From the NCBI GenBank assembly GCA_022836615.1, contig MU405219.1, forward strand, positions 248,001-312,000: DNA of 64,000 nt, in the 5' to 3' direction. Shown piece after piece: positions 35,001 to 47,034 of the stretch. Under the pieces are notes generated by a model. It did no database searches and was not told the origin of the DNA. It worked only from the letters and a program-made list of their open reading frames with translations. This DNA comes from Annulohypoxylon bovei var. microspora (Eukaryota > Ascomycota > Sordariomycetes > Xylariales > Hypoxylaceae). The translations under genes were made by a program, and so were the position numbers. Position 1 is the stretch's first letter. Every line of letters begins with the position of its first letter.

Positions 35001-37012
35001 TCACCAGCCAAAGCTTTACTGAACACGAATCTTCTGAGAAGAATCTTGAATCGCAGCAGAATATGCTGACTGCGCGTGCTCAGTTACTTCTTGCAAAATG
35101 GCTTGATAGTGCAGGTCAGACACATGCTACCGCACTCCGAGAGCATTACCGGAGCGTCCCTAAAAATTACGGCACGTGGGAAAAGGGCCACTATTATCTC
35201 GGCCGACATTACAAGAAGGTGCTTGAATCTGAAAGATCGTTAAAGCCCGATGACCAGAGCGACGAATATTTGACGGGGGAGACAGCTAAGCTCGTCATTG
35301 AAAATTACATCAGATCATTGAACTACGGAGTCAAGTACCTCTATCAGACTCTTCCCCGGATCCTGACTCTCTGGCTTGAGCTTGGTGCTCAGGTCGACAA
35401 AGCACCAGAAGGCAAGATCTCGCTTTCCAAGGAACTTCATCATCGTCGTAAGACACAGCTCGAATTGCTTCACAAGTACCTCAACAAATGCATCTTACGA
35501 CTGCCTGCATACATCTTTTATACAGCTCTACCACAACTTGTGGCTCGCATCGCCCATCCGAACACAGAAGTCTTCATGCTACTTGAGGAGATCATATTAA
35601 GAGTTGTCGAGGCCCACCCCAGACAGGCTTTATGGAGCTTATTTGCCGTCACGACCTCCCGGCAAACCAATTCGGAAAGAAGAATGCGTGGCCAGCAGAT
35701 GATGCAGAAGATTAGGGGTAAGAGTAAGAAGGTAGAAAGTGGCTCATTGGAGTTGAAGACTCTGCTGCGCATGGGTGAGAAGTTGGCAGAGCAGCTCCTC
35801 CTCGCCTGCAATAACGGAGATTTCCAGAGCAATAGGACGACAGTGGCAAGCATCACCCGAGATCTAAATTTCAATCATAAATGCACGCCATGTCCCCTCG
35901 TCGTGCCGATCGAGGCTTGCCTTACGGCTACGCTTCCTACTCTTACGGATAACGTAAAGAAACACAAGGCGTTTTCACGAGATGTTATTCTCGTCCAGTC
36001 ATTTTTAGATGAGGTTTTAGTGCTGGGCTCTCTAGCTAAGCCTCGAAAGCTTACGGCTCGCGGGTCTAATGGGGTGAACTACGGCCTCCTGATCAAACCA
36101 AAGGACGATCTCCGCACAGATCAGCGCCTCATGGAGTTTAACAGTATGATCAATCGATCACTGAAGCGAGATGCGGAGTCTAGCAGGAGACAACTTTACA
36201 TTAAAACGTATGCGGTTACGCCGCTGAATGAGGAGTGTGGTATCATCGAATGGATTGAGGGCCTCAAAACACTCCGAGACATTCTCCTTGCTATCTATCG
36301 ATCTCGCGGGATTGTGCCTAATTATCAACATCTCGCGCAGATGATGAAGGATGCCGCCTCGGGAGACAAGAATACAGCGATCTTCACGGAGAAGATACTA
36401 GCATTGTTCCCCCCGGTGCTACCTAACTGGTTCATCGCGCAATTCCCGAACCCTTCGGCTTGGTTCGCAGCTCGCCTTAGATATACGAGGTCGTGTGCAG
36501 TCATGTCGATGGTCGGCACAATTCTAGGGCTTGGCGATCGCCACGGCGAAAACGTGCTTCTCGAAGAGGGCAACGGCGGCGTGTTCCACGTCGACTTCAA
36601 CTGCCTCTTCGACAAGGGCCTCACATTCGCGCAACCCGAGCGAGTACCGTTTCGCTTAACTCACAACATGGTAGCGGCCATGGGTATCTACGGATACGAA
36701 GGACCATTCAGACAATGCTCCGAACTAACTCTAAGTATTTTAAGACAGCAAGAGGAGACGTTGATGACGATTCTGGAGGCGTTCATCTACGACCCGACAC
36801 TAGATCTGCAGCGAGACAAGCGCAGAAAGAATGAAATCGTCAAGCTCAACCCGCAGAGCGTCGTGGATAGCATCAAGAGGAAAGTACGGGGTTTGCTACC
36901 CGATGAGAGCATCCCATTAGGAGTTGAAGGGCAAGTTGAAGAATTGATCAAGCAGGCGGTCAACCCGAAGAACTTGTCGGCTATGTACATTGGGTGGTGT
37001 CCTTTCCTCTGA
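29077..37012 (+). CDS. MEC1: ATR/Mec1-family serine/threonine protein kinase
   Basis: A PI3K-like kinase that senses RPA-coated single-stranded DNA with its Ddc2/ATRIP partner and starts the DNA-damage and replication checkpoint (called UvsB in Aspergillus). Twelve exons: 29077-29692, 29748-30400, 30448-30722, 30779-31183, 31237-31401, 31456-31552, 31611-32090, 32148-32393, 32445-33674, 33724-34198, 34251-34734, 34783-37012. They give 2451 residues, normal for the family. The N-terminal half is alpha-solenoid repeats, followed by the FAT region and the kinase domain in the last exon. The catalytic loop GDRHGENVLLEEG is near residue 2290, with HVDFNCLFDKG as the metal-binding segment. The FATC tail ends in AMYIGWCPFL. 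The first intron ends at 29747 behind a GCTGACC branch; a nearer AAG would leave only 34 bases. Confidence 0.96.
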
Positions 37013-37859
37013 GGGGAATCGGATTGGCGCAAGGGAGTCATTGCAAGTCGTTTATATAGCTACTTGTTTGTGTGTCCGAGTACCTAGTAGGCAGTTCATA
37101 CTTTGCCTCGGGCGCGATGTTGTAATGTGTAGAAGAAAATCAGATGAACAGAATAAAATATTGATATGCATGAAAATCGACGGGGTTTTTAGGCAGACGA
37201 TCATTACCTCTAGGCAGAATTCAGGGGCGTGCGAATGGCACAGTTTTATATTCCAATAGGCTAGCAGGTACGTTAGGTGCATTTAGAGGCTGCCAGTGTT
37301 AACCGGGTACCTACAACTTTTCACTGTGCACTGCAGTTGCCGCCTAAAATAACCCTTAACTACCTGTAATATTAGCTAGAGCGTTGGTAGTTGCTAGGTT
37401 GCCCATAATTGGAGTCCTGGAGGGCTGCGCGCTACCACGCGTTTCAATTTTCAACCCCCTCGAGCTCGTCTCCAATTCTTTCACCTCAACAACTCACAAC
37501 TCACAACTCTCGTCCTCCATTCTTCCTCGACACCTAAACAATCCATCGTCCGTCGCACTTTTTTCTTCTCGATTTCACTTCAGATCGTATGCATTGCATC
37601 TGAATTATCTTTGAAATATTCGAGGGAAATAGTCCGTCGAGTCCGCTTGGGCAACATACCTACAGTAGTTTCCCAAGCAACTCGACCGAGTCACCTTTAC
37701 ACTAACCATAACCGTATTCATCCCAGTGCATTGCACAAAAAAGTATCAACGTCTCATCACACGAACTCTTTGTTCCCTTTCTTCACCTCGGTATCATATT
37801 AACTTCTAACATCTCACAACCCTTCGTACATCTACTCATTGAATAATCTCGTAACCATC
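37013..37859. other. intergenic region and 5' flank of the zf-PARP gene
   Basis: 847 bases. The right part (about 37440-37850) is strongly pyrimidine-rich with repeated CTCACAAC and CTTC, typical of a fungal promoter and 5' leader. Nothing coding is supported. Confidence 0.55.
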
Positions 37860-39294
37860 ATGTCTTATCGAGTCGGTAAGTTTCTGCCCTTCGTGTTCTT
37901 TCCCAATCTTCTCAAACATGACCTGTCACATCCGACAGTACAACTATCATCGTCGCCGTTGTCGCACTACATTTTCTATCCGACCTCCCAGACAGCAATA
38001 ACTAACTGAATTATTAGAACTCGCTTCTAGCGGCCGTGCTGGTTGCCAAGATACCAAATGCAAGCACGAGGGAGCGAAGATTGCGAAAGGTGAGCTTCGC
38101 TTCGGAATCTGGGTTACGATGCAGGAACATGGATCCTGGAAATGGCGACACTGGTAAGATTCCACTCTAAATAACTACTTTAGAATTAGATAACTAACTA
38201 ATCCACAGGGGTTGTGTCTCTGGCTTGTCCATCAGCAACATGAAGGAGGCTATTGATGACGGCAATGGCGTTCATCAGTGGGAGATGATAGATGGTTACG
38301 ATGAGTTCGAGTAGGTCCTACTACCTGGATAGATTATGACGTACGCTGTTTCCGCTCACACGTCGCTCATAGCGATCACCCTGATATCCAGGAAAAGATT
38401 CGACGCGTCGTCACTCAAGGTCACATCGACCCCGAGGATTTCAACGGTGTAAGTCATCATCCCGCATAACTTAGGAAGCTCTAGCTGATATCCAACAGGA
38501 TCCCGAATTTAACAAGCCTGGTCAGAAGGCTATTCGCGGGCGTGCTAAGAAGCCAAAGAAGGATGCGGACGAGGTCAGTACATTTTATATTTCCGGTTTT
38601 ATTTAATACTCACATCTTCCTGCAGGCCGGCGAAGAAGAAGGCGAGGGTTCTCCTAAGGCTCCTAAGAAAGCTGCCAAACGTGGCCGCAAGAAGGTCGAG
38701 GACGAAGAGGAAGAAGAGGAAGCCAAGCCCGCTAAAAAGAAGGCCAAAGGCGGTCGCAAGGCCAAGAAGGCCGCTGATGAGGACGATGAGGAGGAGCAGG
38801 AGGACCCCGAGGAGGCTGCCCCTGCCAAGGCTCCTGCGAAAGCTCCCGCCAAGGTTCCCGCCAAAGCCCCTGCCAAAGCATCAGCCAAAGCATCAACCAA
38901 GACATCAACCAAGGCCTCTGCTAAAGCCCCTGCTAAGAAGACTGGAGGCAAGAAGGCAGCCGAGGCCCCTGTCGAAGATGCTGTGTCTGGCAGTGACGAC
39001 GACAAGCTAGATGAAGAGCCTGCTCCTGCGAAGACCAAGGCCAAGCCAAAGCCTAAGGCTAAGAGCGCTCCTAAGACAAAGGCTAAGGCTGCCGTAGTAG
39101 CTGAGCAGGACGAGGAAGACGAAGAGCCTGCCCCGAAGCCTGCGCCCAAGGCGAGGGCTGGTCGTAAAGCCAAGGCTAAGGTCGTCGAACCTGAGGACGT
39201 TGAGGAAGAGGAAGAGAAAGAGGAGGAGGCTGAGGCTGAGGCTGCTGCCGCTCCTAAGCGCGGACGCACTAGAGCCCGTGCCAAGAGAACATAA
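37860..39294 (+). CDS. single PARP-type zinc-finger protein with long Lys/Ala/Glu tail
   Basis: Six exons (37860-37875, 38018-38153, 38209-38310, 38373-38448, 38499-38573, 38626-39294) give 357 residues. Residues about 4-85 form a PARP-type zinc finger: a Cys pair in GCQDTKCKHEG, then FGIWVTMQEHGSWKWRHWGC supplying His and the last Cys (CCHC ligands). In the PARP family this fold recognises DNA nicks and breaks. The rest is low complexity: acidic EDEEEEEE runs, KKAKGGRKAKK basic patches and AKAP-type repeats, like a linker-histone tail. There is no BRCT, WGR or ADP-ribosyltransferase domain, so it is not a PARP enzyme. Likely a nuclear DNA- or chromatin-binding protein (inference). Exon 1 codes only five residues and one base, a split supported by the MSYRVELASSGRAGC continuity. 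Confidence 0.88.
38818..38940 (+). repeat. degenerate 12-base coding repeat (Ala-Lys-X-X)
   Basis: Imperfect tandem units of about twelve bases (GCCAAAGCCCCT type) encode repeated AKAP, AKAS and TKTS tetrapeptides in the tail of the zf-PARP protein, similar to linker-histone C-termini. Confidence 0.8.
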
Positions 39295-40127
39295 ATACCT
39301 AGCTCATATTCGATATAATCGATATCGACGAACGGAACAAGCAGGAAGGATAGTATGCGGAAACTTACTTGGACTTCATTTCGGCTCAACATAGGCAGTT
39401 GTTGTCCCCATAAGCTCGTTGTAAGCTCTCGTACCTATCATCTGTTATCACATCGGAAACCGCAGCAGTCCTCTGGCTAGGGGACTTCTGCAACGATTGC
39501 ATGTGCTTTTTCATTCGGCAGGTTTCTAAGTCTGCGGGGGATATTGAGATGAGGCTTTTCCTTTTCTCGTTTTCATGGTGTCTGTAATCTCAGAAGGAGG
39601 AAGATCCAGATAGGAGTTTTGCTGTGAGAGATACCAATTGATGCTTTGATCTTTGCTGTTACATCAAGATTGGTCTCTGAGTTGTACCTAGTTGCACTTC
39701 ATGATGAAAACAGGGCACGATAGCTATGTGCAGTGAGAACTTCAGAATTCGGTAGTTGCGTTAATTCACCCTTAAACGACTCTTGACCGTTTGACACTAG
39801 TCGCTGCCAGGTGCTATATGACTTACCTAATACATATAGCTATTAAGTGCATGATCAATTACGTAATGTAAGAAGCCTATGTGCTTGATATATGCATATA
39901 CCTATGTAAGCATTGTATCATAGTGGATCCTTAATCCAATCAACATCTGTAGCTGACAACTAACAATTGACAACTAACAATTGACAACTATCAACTTATA
40001 ACTTGTAACTTGACAGCGGATACCTTAGCTAGACGACTGACCGCAATGCCCGAGATCATTTAATACGATATTTCCGGCTTGACTTAGCATCTTATAGCGT
40101 TGAGATACCTCAGCGCATATATTCAAG
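39295..40127. other. intergenic region between zf-PARP gene and EMC1
   Basis: 833 bases, AT-leaning in the right half, with a 14-base tandem repeat at 39955-39996 about 130 bases before the EMC1 start. No gene supported. Confidence 0.55.
39955..39996 (+). repeat. 14-base tandem repeat upstream of EMC1
   Basis: Two perfect copies of GACAACTAACAATT (39955-39968, 39969-39982) and a third diverged copy at 39983-39996. It lies in the EMC1 promoter region; the copy number probably varies between strains. Confidence 0.9.
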
Positions 40128-43105
40128 ATGCACATACCGGTACAGACGCTGTCAATCGCGGTGCTGCTAGCTCTGCCTGCAGCCGTGCGTGCCGTCTTCA
40201 AAGATGAGGTCGGCCACATCGATTACCACCACGAGCTCCTCGGAGTCCCCCAACGCGAAACCACATTCTTCCACCGACCGAGACCGCAAGAGAAGGCGAG
40301 CCTTCTATACACCCTTAGCGATCTGGGTGTTCTAGGCGCGGTTAACCCGGGCAATGGCGCCGTCGTATGGCGACAGCTGTTAGATCAGAACATTACTGAT
40401 GGGGGAGGGCATCTAAGAGCCGGAGAGGACGAGACGTGGTTGGCCAGTGCGCTGGGTAGTGCGGTGCACGCGTGGGATGCTATTAGTGGACGCAATGTCT
40501 GGACATTGGATTTCGATGGGGAAGTCAAGGACCTGGAGGTCATGGAGATGACGGAGAACGACCGCAAGGATGTTCTAGCGCTACATCAAGAGGATGGCTC
40601 GATGGTTACACGAAGAATACACGGTACGGAAGGGCGCGTGGTTTGGGAGTTCAGAGAGGTCACTAGTGATGTGCCTCTCCAGGTCAGCACCAACCTCCAG
40701 AAGGTGTTCGTCGTCACTCTACACGGATCGCTGCTATCCTACAACCTGAAGGTCATCGTCCTGGATACCTTGACCGGAAAGAAGCTGGATGAGATCCATA
40801 TCGGAACAAAAGGCGACGTGCAGAAACCGGAGGACGTGCAGTTCGTCGGCGCCAACTCTGCCGCCCCGGTTGTCGCTTGGACGGACAATACCTTGACGAA
40901 GCTAAAGGTCAACGTCCTCGGCTCTAAAAGCAGGCAGGAGTTCCCTCTTGTGGCTGATGCCGTGGGCGTGGAGGTCCATGCTCCGCACACAACAACATCT
41001 TCGCCTCATTTCCTCGTACACACCCGGACTAAGACGGCAAGCAAGGCGGATGTGTTCCATGTCGATCTCAAGAGCAATGCTATTACCAAGGCTTACGACC
41101 TGCCGTTGCTTGAGGGGGGAAGCGCTTTCTCTACCAGTTCGTCCGCTTCTAATGTCTACTTTACGCGAGTTACCGCCGACGAAGTCATTGTCACGTCGTC
41201 AGTTTCCCACGGCATCCTAGGCCGCTGGCCTCTGAAATCTGGAGCGGAGAGGTTGATTGCTGTCCATGGTGTCTCTGAGGTTATCAAGAAAGCGGAGGAC
41301 AACTACGCCGTAAGATCGGCCATCGTCACGGACGCCGACGACTGGGCGCAGATCGTCAATGGTGATGTATCTTGGACCCGGCCTGAAGGACTTAGTGGCG
41401 CCGTTGCTGCCACGTGGGCGGAGATTCCCGAGTCCGAAGATCTGGCGAAGACATTGGAGGCCGAAGCTCATACTGATCCCTGGTCTGCTTTCGTCCACCG
41501 GGTGACCCGCCATATCGACGAACTCCATTATTTGCCGGCGTACTTGCAGGCTATTCCCCAACGACTATTCGCTAGCATTGTAGGTTCCGAGACTTTGGCG
41601 ACCAGTGGTACGCTTTCGCGGGACAGCTTTGGACTCAACAAACTCGTTGTTCTGGCTACGAAGCGTGGCAAGCTATACGGTCTCGATGCCGGCAATCATG
41701 GAAATATTGTCTGGTCTAAGTCAGCAAGCGAAACTCCCGGGAGTAAGCCTTGGGATGTAAAGGCCATCTATGCAGATGATGCAAAGGGGTTTATCACCGT
41801 CCGCGGTGCCCATGGCGAATTTATCATCGTTAAATCAGATACCGGTAAAACCATCGAGTCCATACCGACTGGCTTATTCCCATCGGTTGAAAGCGCCGTG
41901 CTGGTGGACAGCGATGCCGGTCCCTGGCTGTTACCTATCGGCGAAGGCGGAAAGATGCCCGAGGTGCAGAATTCATTTGCTCCCAAACAGACTGTCGTCA
42001 CAAGGACAAGTGATGGCGGAATCAAGGGTGTGAAATTTGAGTCTAAGGGCGAGCAGGCCGTCGAAGTCCCAACTTGGATTTTCACACCCCCTGCCGGACA
42101 GAAGATCGTCGAGATGGCGAGTCGTTCCGAACATGACCCTATTGCGTCAATTGGCCGTGTGCTAGGAGACCGGACTGTCAAGTATAAGTACTTGAACCCG
42201 AACACCCTAGTAGTCGCCGCGATTGACGAGCTGGCAACTTCGCTCACGGTCTACCTCCTGGATACGGTATCGGGACAAGTCCTGACTTCGTCAACCTACG
42301 AAGGAGTCGACCCGACCAAAGAAATATCCTGCGCCGTAGCCGAGAACTGGTTCCTATGCTCCTTCTTCGGCGAGTACAAGCTGCGCGACGCGCAACCGCA
42401 GCAGCTCAAGGGGTACCAGGTCGTCGTCTCGGACCTGTACGAGTCGGACAGCGCCAACGACCGCGGCCCGCTCGGCGACGCGGCCAACTTCTCGTCGCTG
42501 GACCCCGTCGACCTGCCCACGGGCCCGTACCTCCCCTCGGTCGTGTCCAAGACCTTCATCCTCTCGGGCCCCGTCGCCTCCCTCGCCGTCACCAAGACCC
42601 GCCAGGGCATCACGAGCCGCCAGCTGCTGGCCTACATGCCCGCCGCCCGCGCCGTCGTCGCCGTCCCGCGCCTCGCCCTCGAGCCCCGCCGCCCCGTCGG
42701 CCGCGACCCCACCCCCGCCGAGCTCGAGGAGGGCCTCGCCCGCTACGCCCCCGCCATCGAGCTCGCCCCGCAGATGCTGCTCTCCCACCAGCGCGAGGTG
42801 CTAGGGGTCCGCGAGATCATCACCACGCCCGCCGCCCTCGAGAGCACCTGCCTCGTCCTCGCGTACGGCGTCGACGTGTTCGGCACGAGGGTCGCGCCGA
42901 GCTTGCCGTTCGATGTCCTGGGGAAGGGGTTCAATAAGCTGGCGCTGGTCGGCACGGTGGCGGCGCTGGTGCTGGGGGTTGGCGGGTTGAGGCCTTTGGT
43001 GAGTTTTTTTACTTTTTTTTTTTTTTTTGCACGTGTTGAGGAAAATATGCTAATGATTGACTATAGGTGCGCAAGAAGCAGATCGATGCCCGGTGGAAGA
43101 TGTAA
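40128..43105 (+). CDS. EMC1: ER membrane protein complex subunit 1
   Basis: Emc1 is the large lumenal scaffold of the EMC insertase, which inserts tail-anchored and multipass proteins into the ER membrane. Two exons (40128-42998, 43067-43105) give 969 residues, as expected. A signal peptide covers about residues 1-22 (MHIPVQTLSIAVLLALPAAV, cleavage likely after RA). A PQQ-like beta-propeller follows (e.g. LYTLSDLGVLGAVNPGNGAV, GRNVWTLDFDGEVKDLEV). The conserved C-terminal DUF1620 region includes KYKYLNPNTLVVA and VLGVREIITTPAALESTCLV. A membrane helix (NKLALVGTVAALVLGVGG) sits just before the end, and exon 2 adds VRKKQIDARWKM as the cytosolic tail. The intron has a GTGAGT donor directly followed by long T runs. 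Third-position GC jumps sharply from about 42360 to 42900. Confidence 0.94.
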
Positions 43106-43786
43106 AGCAGTAAAGGGATGAGACGACGAGAGAATGGGGACGCGAAAAATAGAATTGGAAGAGAAACGAATAGGGGTCACGAGGACGGCTTGTACACTAT
43201 TTTTTCCCATAGGAGAGAGGTACTGTTCAGGGGTCAGGCTGTTGACTTTGGCTCGTAGACGGGTGCCGAATACACGTTTCTTAATGGTTTATATAACTAT
43301 CGATTTGTTGCTTGGATGATGTGATAATGTAATGACTCGAGATTATGCCTAGCTGTATATGAGCGGTGCTTGGTGTTGAGGTAAAGAGGTTTCGTATTAT
43401 TCTAGCAGTTGAGTGATAGTCGCTGTCTGTACTAATAAGTAATGCGACTTGATTCCGCACGTTGCTACACATCGGCCTCAGCAAAAGCAAAGGGGAGAAA
43501 AGGCCAGATCAAATACACACCATTCCATTTCCGCAACGTTTCCACCCTATCGCCATATACATATCTCTCTTTACCTTAAGTAAACTTCTAATCATCACAT
43601 CACACATACCAAAGAGTAATATTTAGAACTTTCTTTTATTCTTCTTTCCTCTCTTATCAAGCGTCATCTACCTATATATCTCTATCGTACCGCACCCCAT
43701 CTTTCCCTCCGTCCTTCCAGCGCTGGCTACGCAAAACAGACCCTTTTCCCTATAAACCAAGCCCATCCGCCACGCTCATCACAGCC
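43106..43786. other. convergent intergenic region, EMC1 / DPS1
   Basis: 681 bases between converging stops, holding the two 3' untranslated regions. CT-rich on the plus strand from 43540 to 43760, i.e. purine-rich in the DPS1 transcript 3' end. No gene supported. Confidence 0.55.
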
Positions 43787-45570
43787 TTAAGGCGTCAGCC
43801 TCTTCGGCGTGCGCGGGTAGTAGCTCGCAAGATGCACGCTCGGCAGGTTCAAGTACCAGGCGACGACGCGGTCCAAGCCGATACCACCACCACCATGCGG
43901 GGGCACGCCGGCGGAGCGGAAGACGTCGACGTACTCCTTGATGCCGGTGCTGGTGGGGTCGATGCCCTTCTTGCGCAGGCGCGCCTCCAGCAGGGCGGGG
44001 ATGTGGATGCGCTGGCCGCCGGACAGGATCTCCTGGCCGCGCATGAAGAAGTCGTAGGCGTTGGTGACCTTGGGGTTCTCGGGGTCCTCGATGGTGTAGA
44101 AGGGGCGGGCGCCCTCGGGGAACTTGTCGAGGACGTAGAAGTCGGTGCCGAACTTCTTGCGCACGAGCGCGCCGAGCGCCTTCTCCTGCGGCGTGCTCAT
44201 GTCCTCGTCGTCCGACACGTTGCGGTACTCCTCGTGCCCTTCCTCGCGCAGCAGCTTTTGGCCCTCGGCGAAGGTGAGGCGCACTTCCTTGCCGGCCTCG
44301 GGCAGTAGGAATTCCTCGGAGGGGTAGATGGCGCGGATGAGGTCGATTTGGTCCTTGCAGCGCTCTTGCAGGCCGCGGAAGATGTACAGCATGACGCCTT
44401 CGATCATGTGGAGGACCTCGTGGTAGTGGTCCTCGATCTCCATTTCCAGATCGAGACCGGTGAACTAGTACAGGCTATTGTTAGTTATCTGCGTAGATAG
44501 GCTGACTAATAATAATAGCTTACCTCAGTCATGTGTCGTGGCGTATTGCTGTTCTCCGCTCTGAATACGGGGCCGATACAGTAGACACGTTTTCGGCCAC
44601 CGGCGATCTCGAACTGCTTGTAAAACTGAGGCGATTGCGCAAGGAAGGCCTGTTTGTCGAAGTAGGGTAGGGAGAAGACGTTTGCTCCACCCTCGGAAGC
44701 TGCGCCGATCAGGCAGGGAGGCTCAAACTGGACGAAGTCTTTAGACTCTAGGTATTCACTGAACAGTTTGCGTACGGTCATTCGGACATCGGCGATCGCC
44801 TGCTGGACAGGTGCTCGCTTGTGCATAGCCGGGTTGTTAAGATGTGTGGACAAGCTTGCCGAGGGCGCGTCGGTGAGGGAAAGGTTCTCAACACCCTCAG
44901 CTGGTGCTGCTGCGGGCGCTGAAGGATCTTCGTCATCGAAACTGGCGATAGCACGATTTGCGGCATTGAGACCTAAGGGTAAAACTTCAGGACCGGGAGA
45001 AATTAGATAGACCTTAGTTGGATGTAATTCGTATTCGCTAACGCGGCAGCTCTTGACAGGCTCGAGAGGCTTCTGAACGGTAGCTTCGACAAGAACGAAA
45101 CTTTCTAGTCGCAGGGCACCAACCCATTTAACCATCTGCTTGCTAACTGGTTTTCCCTCGGCGCTGGCAGAGACAACTCCTTGAATGGTCCAGTTTCGCT
45201 CTTCTCGCAACTCGACGAATGCCATCTTGGCGCCTTGCATACGGGCATTCTGAATCCAGGCTCGTAGTTTTACTGTCTTTCCAACATGCTCGTCGCCTAG
45301 GTGTTTTAGTTGTACCTTTTCGGCTGCGACTCTGATGGTGTGGTTAATATCGCCATAGTTCTCCTTAGCGAGATCCTCGTTTCCGCCAGAAGCAGCCTTC
45401 TGAGCGGCAGCGGCAGCTTCTCGTTCAGCAGCCTTACGTGCCTTTTCGGCTTCTTTCTTAGCCTTGGCTTCGGCCTTCTTTGCGCCCTTCTTAGACTGGG
45501 CGGGAGATTCATCATCAGCGGGCGGGACAGCGCCCGAAGCTTGAGCTGGATCGACGGGAGCTTCAGACAT
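43787..45570 (-). CDS. DPS1: aspartyl-tRNA synthetase, cytoplasmic
   Basis: Class IIb synthetase charging tRNA-Asp with aspartate in the cytosol. Two exons (45570-44524, 44464-43787) give 574 residues, close to the yeast enzyme. A Lys/Ala-rich N-terminal extension (KKGAKKAEAKAKKEAEKARK, about residues 27-46), which in yeast helps bind tRNA and the mRNA, is followed by the OB-fold anticodon domain (VKLRAWIQNARMQGAKMAFV). Class II motifs are seen: the motif 1 region with FEPPCLIGAASEGGANVF, motif 2 with FRAENSNTPRHMTEFTGLDL (across the intron), and motif 3 GGGGIGLDRVVAWYLNLPS. The eukaryotic cytosolic type is indicated by the absence of a targeting peptide and of the bacterial insertion domain. 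The start is the ATG opening MSEAPVDPAQA. The C-terminal 180 codons are extremely GC-rich at third positions. Confidence 0.96.
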
Positions 45571-46024
45571 GATGCGATTGTGTGAATAGTCTTGGGAGGG
45601 GAATCAAAGTACAATGAAGTCAATTGAAGGTAAATTCAAAGGAGAGAACTTCAGATTATGCCCTATTTATGTCGTCGGAGCGATGCGCAACGTACGATTT
45701 ATAGGTGATAAGTATTAGAAAGTTGTGACTCTTCCGGTCAACTGTGAACGTGTGACGCGGGGCAATTTTTAACTTTCCGGCGGGTTGCGGCATGGTGGGG
45801 TTTCATTACTTAGTAGTTACATATATTCATATTGTTCATAGTAATATGCGAATAAAGACATATCTGCATATAAGCTAGATCATCAATGCTTAACTGAATT
45901 TTCTTCTCAAGTCTTCACTTTCATCAACCACTTTCTCATCTCAAAACCGTATCTCCAACCTACCACCGCTCTACAATTAAATTTCCAGTTTCACAACTCG
46001 GAATACCAAAATACAACTTTAACA
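45571..46024. promoter_or_regulatory. bidirectional promoter region, DPS1 / CMS1
   Basis: 454 bases between two divergent genes that both serve translation (tRNA charging and ribosome assembly). The CMS1 side (45900-46020) is a CT- and CA-rich leader. Co-regulation is an inference from layout only. Confidence 0.6.
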
Positions 46025-47034
46025 ATGTCCGAAGGCAAAGTAGTAAAGAGAAGGCCCTTAGCCTTTAAAGCCAAGTCCAAGAAACGCCGTCAAGATGATG
46101 AGAGCGGGTCTCAAAAACGAAGAAAACCAAATGCTTATGAGGAGGATGAGGAATACCTCGACCTAGACGCCGGTGTGAATAAGAAGATCGCTCTCGTCGA
46201 TAGCTTATTGCTCGCCGACCACCTAGCCAAGAAGATCAGGAGATTCGGAACTGATCTAAAACCCGTTGAGCTTAGCCAGCTAGACATATCACGTATGGTC
46301 TCATCGCTTCATCCGTGTTAGACGTATGAACTAATACTGAACCCAGCAAGCTACATTACGGACACCACTTCCTTCCAGGAGTTACGAACTTTAGAAAATC
46401 TCCCAAATTTCTTAGAGAAATTTGTAGACCCGAAAAAACTTGGTTCGGCACCCAAGGAGAATGGTTCGCCTCACACCCTCATCGTCACCGGTGCTGGCTT
46501 AAGGGCCGCGGATCTCGTTAGGTACGACTTATTCCCCCAGCCCTCTTTTGGTATAGATACTAACGAGATATAGATCCGTCCGAAAGTACCAGACAAAAAC
46601 CAACACAATCGCGAAACTGGTATGAGATACCCTTACTCTTCAACAAAGGGGAGTCGGTTAACAATTGCCTCTAGTTCGCTAAGCACATCAAAATCGAAGA
46701 AAGCGTACAATTTCTCGAGAAGCACCGCGCAGGTATTGCGGTAGGCACACCTGTCCGGTTATCCGATCTGGTCGACAAATGTAAGTACCTTTTCCACTCT
46801 CTTTCTCTTTCTCCTTCATCGTATTCCTTCCCCAATTCTAATCACCAACTAGCCGCCCTAAAACTGGACAAACTCGAGCGCATAGTCATCGATGCCTCTC
46901 ACATCGACCAGAAGAAGCGCGGCGTTATGGACATGAAGGAGACTATGCTACCGCTAGCCCGCTGGTTAGCGCGCCACGAGTTCAAGGAGCGGTATGCTGA
47001 TCCTGAGAACAGCTTGCAGTTGCTGTTCTACTGA
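46025..47034 (+). CDS. CMS1: CMS1-type ribosome biogenesis protein (90S pre-ribosome)
   Basis: Cms1 is a subunit of the U3-containing 90S pre-ribosome with a degenerate DEAD-helicase-like fold. Five exons (46025-46292, 46347-46521, 46574-46619, 46675-46780, 46853-47034) give 258 residues, near the family length. A basic/acidic N-terminus (KRRPLAFKAKSKKRRQDDES, nuclear-type signal) precedes ITDTTSFQELRTLENLPNFL, the LIVTGAGLRAADLVRSVRKY segment of the fold, the GIAVGTPVRLSDLVD block that mimics a helicase motif, and IVIDASHIDQKKRGVMDMKE. Short introns all obey GT..AG and restore this conserved order. It ends with LLFY. Confidence 0.9.

Noticed and set aside
38610..39392. 260-codon reverse frame opposite the zf-PARP gene
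   Set aside because: Complement of Lys/Ala/Glu repeats, giving only Ser/Ala/Leu runs.
42354..42937. Alternative frames on both strands within EMC1
   Set aside because: They occur only in the high-GC island and break the conserved EMC1 C-terminus.
43832..44308. 158-codon plus-strand frame opposite DPS1
   Set aside because: Antisense shadow of the GC-rich synthetase C-terminus.
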